From the NCBI GenBank assembly GCA_005880615.1, contig VBID01000115.1, positions 80,431 to 117,308 on the forward strand: a DNA stretch of 36,878 nt. The letters are read 5' to 3'. A model generated the notes under the pieces. That model searched no databases and was not told where the DNA came from. It saw only the letters and a program-made list of their open reading frames with translations. A program made the translations under genes and the position numbers. The stretch comes from Chloroflexota bacterium. GTDB taxonomy: Bacteria > Chloroflexota > Dormibacteria > CF-121. This document shows positions 24,795-33,380 of this stretch, piece by piece (the stretch's first letter is position 1; the number at the start of each line of letters is the position of its first letter).

Positions 24795-26098
24795 CTCTCG
24801 GACCTCGCTCCCAGTCCCTCCAGCAGGAGCGCGAGAAGTATGTCCCTCGCGGAATGGCCTCGACCATGCCCGGCTTCGCCGCCGCGGGCCAGGACGCCAC
24901 CCTCACCGACGTCGACGGCCGCAGCTACATCGACTTCGCGACCGGGATTAGCGTCCTCAACCTCGGACACAATCACCCGAAGGTGCTGGCCGCCATGCGC
25001 CACCAGCTCGAGACCCTGGTCCACTCCGGCGCGCCGGTGATGATGCCCGAGGTCTACGTGCGGCTGGCGCGGCGCCTGTGCGAGATCACCCCTGGAGCCT
25101 TCGCCAAGAAGGCGCTGCTCCTCAACAGCGGCGCCGAGGCGATTGAAAACGCGGTCAAGATCGTGCGCCAGGCGACCGGGCGGCCGGGCATCATCAGCTT
25201 CCACAACTCGTTCCACGGCCGGACGCTGCTCAGCATGACGCTCACCGGCAAGGTATCCCCCTACAAGCAGAACTTCGGCCCCTACGCGCCAGAGGTCTAC
25301 CAGGTGCCCTACCCGTACGAGTATCGGAGGCCGGCCGGGATGAGCGCGGAGAGCCTGGGCGGCACAGCAGTGGCGGCGGTGCGCGACCTGTTCCGCACGA
25401 CGGTCCCCGCCGAGCGGGTGGCGGGGGTCCTGGTCGAACCGGTGCAAGGCGAAGGAGGGTTCGTGGTGCCGCCCCCCGATTTCCTGCCCGCCCTGGCCAG
25501 GCTGTGCCGCGAGACGAACGTGCTCTTGATCGTGGACGAGGTGCAGACCGGTTTCGGCCGCACCGGTCGCATGTTCGCGATCGAGCACAGCCGGATCGAG
25601 CCCGACCTGGTGGTAGTGGCCAAGACTCTTGGGGGCGGGCTACCCCTAGCGGCGGTGATAGGCCGCGCCGAGCTGATGGACGCGACCGCGCCCGGCGGCC
25701 TGGGTGGAACCTTCGGGGGCAACCCGGTGGCGTGTGCCGGCGCCCTGGCGATCATCGAGGTTCTCCTGCAAGAGAAGTTGCCCGAGCGGGCGGAAACGAT
25801 CGGGGGCATGGCCATCGAGCGGATGCGCAGCTGGGCAGAGCGCATCCCATCCATCGGCGAGGTGCGCGGCCTGGGCGCCATGGTGGCGATGGAACTCGTG
25901 AAGGACCGCGCCAGCCGCGAGCCCGACCCGCAGCTCACGACCGCCATCCTGCATCGCTGCCATGACCGCGGGCTGGCCATCCTGAAAGCCGGCCTCTATG
26001 ACAACGTGATCCGGCTGCTGCCGCCGCTCACCATCAGCGACGACGAGCTGCGACGCGGCCTCGATATCCTGGAGGAGAGCCTCTCCGCCGGCGAATAG
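24791..26098 (+). CDS. gabT: 4-aminobutyrate (or related omega-amino acid) aminotransferase
   Basis: 435 residues, class III PLP aminotransferase. LNSGAEAIENAVKIVRQATG, FHNSFHGRT, LVEPVQGEGGF, LLIVDEVQTGFGRTG (Asp249 contacts the PLP ring nitrogen) and VVAKTLGGGLPLAAVIG (Lys278 as the Schiff-base lysine) are all intact, as is the GTFGGNPVACAGA segment. GabT, PuuE, ornithine and putrescine aminotransferases are close relatives. Placement as the last gene of the polyamine uptake operon, overlapping potC by four bases, favours GABA or putrescine as amino donor. Confidence 0.88.
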   Translation: MTLGPRSQSLQQEREKYVPRGMASTMPGFAAAGQDATLTDVDGRSYIDFATGISVLNLGHNHPKVLAAMRHQLETLVHSGAPVMMPEVYVRLARRLCEITPGAFAKKALLLNSGAEAIENAVKIVRQATGRPGIISFHNSFHGRTLLSMTLTGKVSPYKQNFGPYAPEVYQVPYPYEYRRPAGMSAESLGGTAVAAVRDLFRTTVPAERVAGVLVEPVQGEGGFVVPPPDFLPALARLCRETNVLLIVDEVQTGFGRTGRMFAIEHSRIEPDLVVVAKTLGGGLPLAAVIGRAELMDATAPGGLGGTFGGNPVACAGALAIIEVLLQEKLPERAETIGGMAIERMRSWAERIPSIGEVRGLGAMVAMELVKDRASREPDPQLTTAILHRCHDRGLAILKAGLYDNVIRLLPPLTISDDELRRGLDILEESLSAGE

Positions 26099-26167
26099 TT
26101 CGTTAAGTTCCGAAACGACGCGGCTGCCATTCATCAGGCTGCGCTCCGCGCCTGCCTGAACGTGCCC

Positions 26168-26181
26168 CCCACCCTGGTGGG
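26168..26181. terminator. Short inverted repeat between convergent genes
   Basis: CCCACC-CT-GGTGGG lies in the 105-bp gap between the aminotransferase and the minus-strand gene ending at 26204. It has no T-run, so it is at best a weak bidirectional terminator. Confidence 0.25.
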
Positions 26182-26203
26182 CCGGCTTGTGAAGTGCGGT
26201 AGG

Positions 26204-26566
26204 TCACCGAGCCGTAGGTGGGGGCGCCGCCCTCGCTTTCTCCCAGTCCTCGCGCAGAGGTCCGAGGAGCTGGCGGAAGAAGCGCGGGTCTTCGAGATGA
26301 TAGAGCATGTGCTGCAATTCGTTGACCACCTCGATCAACCGCTGTACCAGTTCGTCCCCTTCAATGCTCTCGTCAACGAGTCTGGGCAGTAGCTTCCGAA
26401 ACGCCTCGCTGGAATCGGCAAGGTCAGAGAGGGAGTGGGCGATGGTCCACGCCTCGCTGTGGACCTCGTCGGTGAGCTTCGCAATCTGAGGACAACGCTC
26501 TAGACGCTCCGCGAGCGCCTTCATCGCCTCGCCCGAAGCCAGCGGGTTCTCGCTCGGCGCATTCAT
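26204..26566 (-). CDS. Small helical protein of unknown function, linked to the sensor kinase
   Basis: 120 residues from ATG 26566; a TTG at 26575 is possible but would overlap the kinase stop. The sequence is almost wholly amphipathic helix (LAERLERCPQIAKLTDEV, AFRKLLPRLVDESIEGDELV, LIEVVNELQHMLYHLEDP) and has no signal peptide or membrane segment. It starts five bases after the kinase stop, so translation is probably coupled. I do not recognise the family. A regulatory or dimerisation partner of the kinase is only a guess from position. Confidence 0.6.
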   Translation of the reverse strand: MNAPSENPLASGEAMKALAERLERCPQIAKLTDEVHSEAWTIAHSLSDLADSSEAFRKLLPRLVDESIEGDELVQRLIEVVNELQHMLYHLEDPRFFRQLLGPLREDWEKARAAPPPTAR

Positions 26567-26571
26567 TGGGT

Positions 26572-28752
26572 TCAATGTGCCGCTTCGCTTGCAGAAGCGG
26601 GGCGCGTCCCCTGCTGATTGACTTCCTCCGACCTGGGTCCGGAGCCGGTCGTTTGACTCCGGCCGGCGAGCGGCAGCGTGATGCGAAAGGCCGTGCCCCG
26701 GTTGGGCTGGCTCTCCACCGAGATCCGGCCGCGGTGGGCGTCGATAACCTGGCGCACCAGGTACAGCCCGATGCCGGTGCCGCCGACGCGCAGCTGCGGG
26801 TCGTCGACCCGGTAGAACTTCTCGAACAGGCGCGGGATGGCCTGCTGCGGGATCCCGATGCCGTTGTCCTGGACCACGATCTCGGCATCTCCATCGGAGG
26901 TCGTGAGCCGCACCTCGACGTGCGGCGGATCGATCGTGAACTTGGCCGCGTTCTCCAGCAGGTTGTCCAGCGCCATCGCCAGCCGCTCCGCGTCGCCCCG
27001 GATCAGCACCTGACCGGCCGGCAGGTCCGCCTCGACGGTGCCGGCGCGCAGGTCGAGCTGTGGCCGGACTCGGGCGATGGCGTCCTCGACCAGCGCCACC
27101 AGGTCGAGCTCATCGATGGCGTAGGTCGCCTGATTATCTTCCAGGCGGGCCAGAAACAGCATGCGTTCCACCTGGGCGCCCATCTCGGTCGCTTTCTCGC
27201 TGAGGATGCCGAGCGCGCGCTCGGCCTGGGTCGTGACCGGCCCCAGCGAGCCGTCGTTCAGGAGTGACGCGTAGCCGCGAATGACCGAAAGCGGCGTGCG
27301 CAGCTCGTGGGAGGCGATCTGCATGAACTCGCGGCGCATGCGCTCCAGCTGAGCCAGGGCCCCGGCACGGGACCGCTCTTCCTGGATGGTCTGCTCGCTC
27401 AGCATCGTAATGGCGGCCTGGGCCGCGACCAGCTTCAGTCGCCGGAGGGCCTCCGGCTCCAGGTGCGCCTGGCGTTTCCAGTGCAGCACGACCCACCCCA
27501 AGAGGTCCTTCTGCGACCGCAGCGGCAGGAACACGCTGGTCTGCACGCCGGCCGACACCGCCCCGTCGCGAGCCCAGCGGGGAAGCCGTGGGTCGGTCTG
27601 CGGGTTGAGGACGTGATACGGTGCCCGGCTCTCGGACAGCCAGCGAGCCTCACCCTCATCGAAGGGCTCCTCGCGAGGCGGCTTCACGCCCGACGCGGCC
27701 GGGCCGGCGCCAACCACGTGGTATCGATGATCCCGTCCGTCGTGCAACCGGAGGCCGCCGGCGTCGGCCCGGGCCAGGCCGATGAGAGTAGTAACGATGC
27801 GCTGATGGAGATCGCCGCTGGCGCCGTCGCCGGCGGGCGCCTCCAGGGCTTCGATGGCGGAAAGCGCGGCGATGGTGTCCTCGGCTGCCGTGTATTCCTC
27901 GGCGTTGGCCAGCGCCAGCGCGGTCTGGGCGCTGATGGTTTCCACCAGTGAGCGGTCCTCCGCGGTTAGGGATCCAGCGCCCAAGCGGGCCAGTGACAGG
28001 ACGCCATACAGACGCTCGCCGGCCACGATGGGCACCGCCATCACGCTTTCCACCAGGCGCTCCGCGCCCGGCGGATAGAACATGCGGGGATCACGGCTCG
28101 CGTCCGGGACCAGGATCGGGGTGCGGGTCTTGGCCGCGATCCCCGTAATCCCGGTCCCCATCGCGATGGCCAGGTTCTCCCATTCGAACTTGTTGTAGGG
28201 CGCGCTGCGGGCGACCGTCTTGGCCAGCACCAGCTGGTCGGCCCCCTCGTCATACCGATAGAACCGAAAATGGTTGTAGTCGATGACCCGCGGGGTTTGC
28301 TCGGCCACAGTGCGCACGATCTCGTCGGCATTCAGGTTCTGGACGATGCGACGGGACACCTCCTCCAGCAGCCGCAGCCGGGTGCCGAGGGAAGCCTCGC
28401 GTGCCTCGAGAAGGGTGCGGCTGGCGCGCTCCAGATGGATTACCTGGATGACGGCCAGCGAGGCAACCAGGAGCAGCACCAGCTGGACCACGTCCCGCGC
28501 GTTGCTGAGATTGAAGGGCGGCGAGACGAAGGCGATTCCCGCAAAGACGATGGCCACGCCTGCGGCGAGCAGGGCTGGACCGCGACCGTAGCGCCAGGCC
28601 AGCAGCCCCGCCAGCAGCACGTACACCAGGGCATAGACCTGGACCCCGACGGCGCTGCCGAGGAGCACCATGACGCCGGTCAGCACCATGACCGCGGCTG
28701 CCGACAGGACGTAGGCCAGCGTCGCTGTCGCCGATAGCCGTGGGCGCTTCAT
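26572..28752 (-). CDS. Sensor histidine kinase: DUF4118-like membrane domain, two GAF domains, HisKA, HATPase
   Basis: 726 residues from ATG 28752 (an upstream ATG and a GTG at 28803 are possible). Four helices at about 10-108 with RYGRGPALLA and SPPFNLSNARDVVQL resemble the KdpD membrane domain (DUF4118). A GAF domain lies at about 140-285 and a second at about 315-455. HisKA has phospho-acceptor His482 in ASHELRTPLSVI. The ATPase has N-box DNLLENAAKF (596-605), G1 DNGIGIP (629-635), F-box FEKFYR and G2 GGTGIGLYL. All kinase motifs are intact. No response regulator is next to it, so it is an orphan kinase here. The input signal is unknown. Confidence 0.92.
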   Translation of the reverse strand: MKRPRLSATATLAYVLSAAAVMVLTGVMVLLGSAVGVQVYALVYVLLAGLLAWRYGRGPALLAAGVAIVFAGIAFVSPPFNLSNARDVVQLVLLLVASLAVIQVIHLERASRTLLEAREASLGTRLRLLEEVSRRIVQNLNADEIVRTVAEQTPRVIDYNHFRFYRYDEGADQLVLAKTVARSAPYNKFEWENLAIAMGTGITGIAAKTRTPILVPDASRDPRMFYPPGAERLVESVMAVPIVAGERLYGVLSLARLGAGSLTAEDRSLVETISAQTALALANAEEYTAAEDTIAALSAIEALEAPAGDGASGDLHQRIVTTLIGLARADAGGLRLHDGRDHRYHVVGAGPAASGVKPPREEPFDEGEARWLSESRAPYHVLNPQTDPRLPRWARDGAVSAGVQTSVFLPLRSQKDLLGWVVLHWKRQAHLEPEALRRLKLVAAQAAITMLSEQTIQEERSRAGALAQLERMRREFMQIASHELRTPLSVIRGYASLLNDGSLGPVTTQAERALGILSEKATEMGAQVERMLFLARLEDNQATYAIDELDLVALVEDAIARVRPQLDLRAGTVEADLPAGQVLIRGDAERLAMALDNLLENAAKFTIDPPHVEVRLTTSDGDAEIVVQDNGIGIPQQAIPRLFEKFYRVDDPQLRVGGTGIGLYLVRQVIDAHRGRISVESQPNRGTAFRITLPLAGRSQTTGSGPRSEEVNQQGTRPASASEAAH

Positions 28753-28835
28753 GCCCCCCAGCATATGTCGCGGCCATAGTCCGAATCCACCGAACGAACT
28801 CACATCTTCAGCGCGGGGCGAGCGAGCTGGTCGCC

Positions 28836-28861
28836 TCCTGCCACCTACGGGGAGGGAGTGA
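28836..28861 (+). repeat. Very degenerate copy of the intergenic repeat
   Basis: CTCCTGCCACCTACGGGGAGGGAG recalls the hairpin part of the repeat, with mismatches in the C-rich arm and loop and no second G block. It lies between the sensor kinase and the IS110 remnant. Low confidence. Confidence 0.3.
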
Positions 28862-28864
28862 TTC

Positions 28865-28891
28865 TCTCTATGAAAGCGGGCCGGATGTCAA
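28865..28891 (-). promoter_or_regulatory. Possible promoter of the sensor kinase gene
   Basis: On the minus strand TTGACA (28891-28886) is followed after 15 bases by TAGAGA (28870-28865), about 110 bases before the kinase ATG. The spacer is short, so confidence is low. The rest of the 255-bp gap up to the transposase shows no ORF. Confidence 0.25.
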
Positions 28892-29007
28892 GGGGTCATG
28901 GCGGTAGTCCGAAGAACCGTCGTGGAGCCGAGCTCATCTCTCTATTGCACCTTGGTGGGTGACCGGGTGGGATAGGAGCTCCGGGGGCGCATTTCCCTCA
29001 AGGGCCG

Positions 29008-30047
29008 TCAGGCGGCCACAGAATCGGTGGCACCTCCCGGAGCGAACGATTGATTCCGTGTAAGCATGTACCAGACGGCCTTGGCCAGCTGGCGAGCGAC
29101 GTCGACGGTGGCGACATTGCTGCCGCGTTGCCGGCCCAAGCGTCGCTTGATGGTTTGGTAGCGAGGGCGATAGGCGGGCAGCATGGCGGCATGTTGGGCA
29201 GCTTCAATCAGCGCCCAGCGGAGGTACCGGGGCCCATGCTTGGTGAGCGGCCCCCGATAGTCGCGATCCCCGGATTGCCTCACCAACGGGCACAGCCCGG
29301 TGTAGCTAATCAGCTTGGTCGAGGAGGCAAAGCGGTGAATGTCGCCGATCTCGGAGGCGATGGTGTAGGCCAACACCCAGCCGATCCCGGGCACGGTGCG
29401 GAGCAAGACCACGTAGGGATGATCGGCCCCCATCTCGCGCAGTTCCCGCTCCCGCTCGTCGATCTGGCCGTCCAACTGGTCGATCAGCTGCAGGGCCGCG
29501 GTCACCGAGCCTAGCCAGGGCTCGGGCAGGGCCAGGGCCGTCAGCAGCTGGCGGCCACTCACCCCGAACAAGTCCGCAACCGGGCAGGGATGGCCGAAGG
29601 TGATCAGGGTCTGATGGATGCGGTTCTTGAGCGCCGTGCGGTGGTGCACCAGGTGCAGCCGCCAGCGCGCCCGCTCCCGCTCAGCCCGGACGCCGGGGTC
29701 GGGCAACCAGATGGCCGGGATCAGGTCTCGCCGCGACAGCTCGGCCAGCACCCAGGCGTCGATCTTGTCGGTCTTGCAGGCCAACGGCGCCAGGCCTTTC
29801 GCCTTGACCGCATCCGCGATGGCCACCTCCCAGCCGGCCAGCTCCAGCTGGTCGTGGACAAACCGGGCTCCGGTCATGGATTCGATGGCGGCCTGCACCG
29901 GCTGCCGGTAGCGGGCCACCCGGCCGACCAAGTCCTGCAGGCCGTCGGCCGTGGCCTCACCGCTAGGTGCTCCACGCGCTCTCCCTGGTCGGTGAGCAGC
30001 TGCACCTCGAGGCGCTTGCGACTGAGGTCGAGTCCAGCGTGCATCAT
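29008..30047 (-). pseudogene. IS110-family transposase, frameshifted
   Basis: The N-terminus (MMHAGLDLSRKRLEVQLLTD from ATG 30047, with AAGGAGG nine bases upstream) and the remainder (DGLQDLVGRVARYRQPV onward, then AAIESMTGARFVHDQLE, CKTDKIDAWVLAELSRRD) are in different frames. They join near 29955-29965, where one base appears to be missing. The DEDD RuvC-like domain (Asp in LDLS, Glu in AIES, Asp-Asp in KTDKIDAW) and the C-terminal Transposase_20 domain (VPGIGWVLAYTIASEIGD, YTGLCPLVRQSG, KHGPRYLRWALIEAAQ) are both preserved. Joined length is about 345 residues, normal for the family. A recent inactivation or a sequencing error fits; programmed frameshifting is not usual for IS110. Confidence 0.85.
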
Positions 30048-30081
30048 ATGGATGGGCCTCCTTGCCTGAGTTCCTGACACC

Positions 30082-30099
30082 AAAGAGTGTCCACTCTTT
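30082..30099. promoter_or_regulatory. Palindrome upstream of the IS110 transposase
   Basis: AAAGAGTG and CACTCTTT form a perfect 8-bp inverted repeat with a TC centre, 35 bp upstream of the transposase ATG. It may be part of the left end, an RNA hairpin or an operator. Confidence 0.35.
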
Positions 30100-30134
30100 T
30101 GAGCCACGGCCGGGAGGTCCGCTTTCATGACCAT

Positions 30135-30173
30135 TCCCTCCCCCTTGCGGGGAGGGTCGGGGAGGGGGTCTCG
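30135..30173 (+). repeat. Single full-length copy of the intergenic repeat (locus 5)
   Basis: One canonical unit: CCCTCCCCC-TTGC-GGGGAGGG, then TCGGGGAGGGGGTCTCG. It lies between the IS110 element and the 3-hydroxyacyl-CoA dehydrogenase gene, C-rich arm first on the + strand although both flanking genes are on the minus strand. Confidence 0.9.
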
Positions 30174-30217
30174 TCTACACCACGGCAAGCTCATGCCATT
30201 GGATCTGAAGGAGGTCT

Positions 30218-31087
30218 TCAGTCTGGGACGCGAGTTCCGTCGGGCGCGTAGCGGTAGAATCCGCGGCCCGATTTCCGCCCCAAGTGGCCGGCCTCGACCA
30301 TCTGCCGCAAGAGCGGCGGCGCGGCAAACTTGGGGTCCTTCAGTCCCTCGTACAGGACATCGCAGATGTAGAGGTGGACATCGAGACCTACGAAATCGCC
30401 CAGCTCCAATGGCCCCATGGGATGGCGCAGGCCCAGCCGCGCCCCGGCATCGATATCCTCCCGGCTGCCGATTCCCTGCATCAGCGCCCAGATGGCCTCA
30501 TTCACGAACGGCACCAGCATCCGATTGACGATGAACCCCGGATAGTCAAGCGACGTGATCGGCTTCTTGTGAAGCTTTCGTCCGAGCTCCAGCGCGGCGG
30601 CCAGCGTGGCCTCCGAGGTTTCCCGGCCGCGAATGATCTCCAGCAGTTCCATCACCGGGACCGGGCTGAAGAAATGCATGCCGATCACCCTGTCGGGTCG
30701 CTTGGTAGCGGCGGCGAGCCGGGTGATGGGAATCGAGGAAGTGTTGCTGGCCAGGATGGTATCCGGCCGGCAGATGCTATCCAGGCGCTTGAACAGCTCG
30801 CGCTTGAGGTCGACATTCTCGGTGATGGCCTCGATCACGAAGTCGGCTCGGCCGGCGGCTTCCAGCGAGGTGGTGGGATGCAGCCGCGCCAGGGCGGCGT
30901 CCCGGGCCGCGGCGTCCATCCGGCCCTTCGCCACCTGGCTGTCCAGGCGCTTGCGGATGTTGTCGACCCCCCGATTGACGAGCGCCTCATCAACCTCCCG
31001 CAGGGTCACGTCAAGGCCATTGACGATCGCCGTCTGCGCGATCCCAGCGCCCATCAATCCCGCACCGGCCACGAACAGCTGTGTCAT
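30218..31087 (-). CDS. hbd: 3-hydroxybutyryl-CoA (3-hydroxyacyl-CoA) dehydrogenase
   Basis: 289 residues, normal for the monofunctional family. The NAD-binding motif GAGLMGAG is at 8-15. ASNTSSIPIT includes the substrate-contacting Ser117. HFFSPVPVMELLEI supplies the catalytic pair His138 and Glu150, and GFIVNRM includes Asn188. The C-terminal dimerisation domain (DAGARLGLRHPMGPLELGDFVGLD) and the final GRKSGRGFYRY are present. It oxidises (S)-3-hydroxybutyryl-CoA to acetoacetyl-CoA. It is the last gene of a four-gene operon, and its start overlaps the preceding acyl-CoA dehydrogenase by four bases. Confidence 0.93.
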   Translation of the reverse strand: MTQLFVAGAGLMGAGIAQTAIVNGLDVTLREVDEALVNRGVDNIRKRLDSQVAKGRMDAAARDAALARLHPTTSLEAAGRADFVIEAITENVDLKRELFKRLDSICRPDTILASNTSSIPITRLAAATKRPDRVIGMHFFSPVPVMELLEIIRGRETSEATLAAALELGRKLHKKPITSLDYPGFIVNRMLVPFVNEAIWALMQGIGSREDIDAGARLGLRHPMGPLELGDFVGLDVHLYICDVLYEGLKDPKFAAPPLLRQMVEAGHLGRKSGRGFYRYAPDGTRVPD

Positions 31088-32238
31088 CCCGCCTCCTTCA
31101 AGAGTTCTCGCGCGATTACGAGCCGCTGGATCTCGTTGGTCCCCTCATAAATCTGCGTGATCTTCGCATCGCGCATCATCCGCTCCACCGGGAAATCCCG
31201 CAAGTACCCATAGCCGCCCAGCACCTGGACCGCATCGGTGGTCACCCGCATCGCCACATCGGAGGCGAAGACCTTGGCCATCGACGAGGTGACGGTGATC
31301 GTCTTGAGACGCCGGTCCAGGGCGTCGCCGGCGGCGTAGGTGAGCATCCGGGCTGCCTCGATAGCGGTGGCCATGTCCGCCAGCATGAACTGGATGCCCT
31401 GGAACTCGTTGATCGGCTTCCCGAATTGCTTACGCTGTGCGGCATAGCGGCGGGCCACCGCGAAGGCGCCCTCCGCGATGCCGAGGGCCTGGGCGGCGAT
31501 CCCCGGTCGCGAATGGTCCAGCACGCGCATGGCCAGCTTGAAGCCCTCACCCTCCGGCCCCAGCAAGTTGGCGGCCGGGATCGCCACGTCTTCGAAGAAG
31601 AGCTGGGCCGTGGGGGAGCCGCGGATGCCGAGCTTCTTCTCCAGCTTCCCCACCCGAAAGCCGGGCATCATCTTCTCCACCACGAAGGCCGAGATGTCGC
31701 GGGCCTCCCCCTGGCCATCCCGATCGGTCCGGGCGAAGACGACGATGGTGTCCGCCACGCTGCCCCCGGTGATGAACGTCTTGGACCCGTTGAGGACATA
31801 GGTGTCGCCGTGCCGCACGGCGTGCGTCCGCATCCCGCCGGCATCGGACCCAGAGCCCGGCTCGGTGAGGGCGTAGGCAGCCAGCTTCTCGCCGCTGGCC
31901 AGTGGCGGCAGGAACCGGCGCTTCTGCTCGTCGGTGCCGCCCAGCACGATGGGCAGGCTGCCCAGCGATTGCACCGACAGGATCAGGGAGGAGTTGGCGC
32001 ACACCTTGCTGATCTCTTCTATGGCCAGGACCACCGCGAGCGCGCTGCCGCTGACCCCGCCGTACTCAGGCGGGAAAGGAATGCCCAGGATGTCGTGCCG
32101 GGCGAACAGGTCTTTGATATCCCAGGGAAACTCTCCCTTGGCGTCGATCTCCGCGGCGCGCGGCTCGACGGACTCGATGCAGAGGTCGTGCACCAGCTGC
32201 TGGATGGCGCGCTGCTCGTCGCTCAGCTCGAAGTTCAT
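31084..32238 (-). CDS. Acyl-CoA dehydrogenase, short-chain/butyryl-CoA type (copy 1)
   Basis: 384 residues. ALTEPGSGSDAGGM and FITGGSVADTIVVFARTD are the family's FAD and substrate motifs, and VLGGYGYLRDFPVERMMRDAKI leads into the catalytic base Glu365 in IYEGTNEIQ. A Glu at this position is typical of short-chain and branched acyl-CoA dehydrogenases. Electrons go to ETF in the cytoplasm. It lies between the second dehydrogenase and hbd with four-base overlaps at both ends. The exact chain specificity cannot be read. Confidence 0.93.
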   Translation of the reverse strand: MNFELSDEQRAIQQLVHDLCIESVEPRAAEIDAKGEFPWDIKDLFARHDILGIPFPPEYGGVSGSALAVVLAIEEISKVCANSSLILSVQSLGSLPIVLGGTDEQKRRFLPPLASGEKLAAYALTEPGSGSDAGGMRTHAVRHGDTYVLNGSKTFITGGSVADTIVVFARTDRDGQGEARDISAFVVEKMMPGFRVGKLEKKLGIRGSPTAQLFFEDVAIPAANLLGPEGEGFKLAMRVLDHSRPGIAAQALGIAEGAFAVARRYAAQRKQFGKPINEFQGIQFMLADMATAIEAARMLTYAAGDALDRRLKTITVTSSMAKVFASDVAMRVTTDAVQVLGGYGYLRDFPVERMMRDAKITQIYEGTNEIQRLVIARELLKEAG

Positions 32239-33380
32239 CCAGCCGCCGCCAGCTCGCGGGCGATCACGATTCGCTGGATCTGGTTGGTGCCCTCGTAGAT
32301 CTGGCAGGCCTTGGCATCCCGCACCCGGCGCGCCATGGGGAACTCTTCGAGGTAGCCGTAGCCGCCCAAGACCTGGAGCGCCTCCAGGGTAGCGCTCATG
32401 GCCATATCGGTGGCGAACAGCTTGGCCATGGACGCGTCCCGGGTGAACGGCTGTCCGGCGTCGCAGCGGGCGGCCGCCTTCCAGGTCAGCCAGCGAGCCG
32501 CAGACACCCCCGTCTGGATATCGGCCAGCTTGAACTGGATGGCCTGCTGCTCGGCGATCGGCCGGCCGAACTGGCGCCGCTCCTTGGCGTAGGCCACCGC
32601 ATCGTCGAGGGCCCCCTGGGCCAACCCCACCGCCTGGGCGCTGATCCCGATGCGGCCGGTATCGAGGGCCCGCATCGCGATCCGGAAGCCGTCGCCTTCC
32701 GCTCCCAACCGGTCGTCCTCGCCGACCTGGCAGTCCTGCAGCACGATCTCCGCGATCGGCGACCCGTTGAGACCCATCTTGGCAAAGGGCGGACCGACCT
32801 TGAGGCCGGGATTCTCGCCGCCCACCACAAAAGCGGTGATGCCGGCGGCGCCCCGACCGGGTTGGGTGGCGGCCATCACCACGTACAGGCCCGCCTGTCC
32901 GGCGTTGGTGATGAAGGTCTTGGTGCCGTTGAGCACGTATACACCATTTCGGCGGCGCGCCGAGGTCTGCAGGTGGGCGGCGTCTGACCCGGCCTCGGGT
33001 TCGGTCAGAGCGAACGCCCCCAGCAGCTTGCCGGCTGCCATGCCCGGTAGCCAGCGTCGCTTCTGCGCCTCGCTGCCGAACAGCGTGATGGGCTCGCTGC
33101 CCACGGAGGCGTGCACGTCGAGGATGATCGCCGTGCTGGCGCAGTGCTTGGCCACCTCCTCGATGAAAATGGCGAAGGCCAGATGGTCGAGCCCGGCCCC
33201 GCCGTAGACCTCGGGGATCAGGATCCCCATCAAGCCCAGTTCGGCGGCGCGGTCGACCAGGTCTCTGGGGAATTCGCTGCGCTGGTCGATCTCCGCGGCG
33301 CGGGGCTTGATCTCCCGCTCCGCGAAGTTGCGCACCAGCCGGCGGATCTCCTCGTGCTCGGGACTCAGCGTCAGGTTCAC
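32235..33380 (-). CDS. Acyl-CoA dehydrogenase, short-chain type (copy 2)
   Basis: 381 residues from GTG 33380, which overlaps the thiolase stop by four bases; the frame continues open through the thiolase but without coding sense. FALTEPEAGSDAAHLQT, FITNAGQAGLYVVMAAT and the catalytic Glu363 in IYEGTNQIQR are intact. It clearly differs from copy 1, so the two are paralogues rather than a recent duplication and probably handle different acyl-CoAs, for example straight and branched C4-C5 chains. That division of labour is inferred. Confidence 0.93.
   Translation of the reverse strand: MNLTLSPEHEEIRRLVRNFAEREIKPRAAEIDQRSEFPRDLVDRAAELGLMGILIPEVYGGAGLDHLAFAIFIEEVAKHCASTAIILDVHASVGSEPITLFGSEAQKRRWLPGMAAGKLLGAFALTEPEAGSDAAHLQTSARRRNGVYVLNGTKTFITNAGQAGLYVVMAATQPGRGAAGITAFVVGGENPGLKVGPPFAKMGLNGSPIAEIVLQDCQVGEDDRLGAEGDGFRIAMRALDTGRIGISAQAVGLAQGALDDAVAYAKERRQFGRPIAEQQAIQFKLADIQTGVSAARWLTWKAAARCDAGQPFTRDASMAKLFATDMAMSATLEALQVLGGYGYLEEFPMARRVRDAKACQIYEGTNQIQRIVIARELAAAG

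Larger units (their letters stand above)
28990..30110 (-). mobile_element. IS110-family insertion sequence, boundaries approximate
   Basis: Defined by the transposase remnant and the non-coding flanks. No terminal inverted repeats or target duplications could be identified by eye, as expected for IS110. An 8-bp palindrome AAAGAGTG-TC-CACTCTTT at 30082-30099 lies 35 bp upstream of the transposase start. The next family repeat begins at 30135, so the upstream end should lie before that. Confidence 0.45.
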
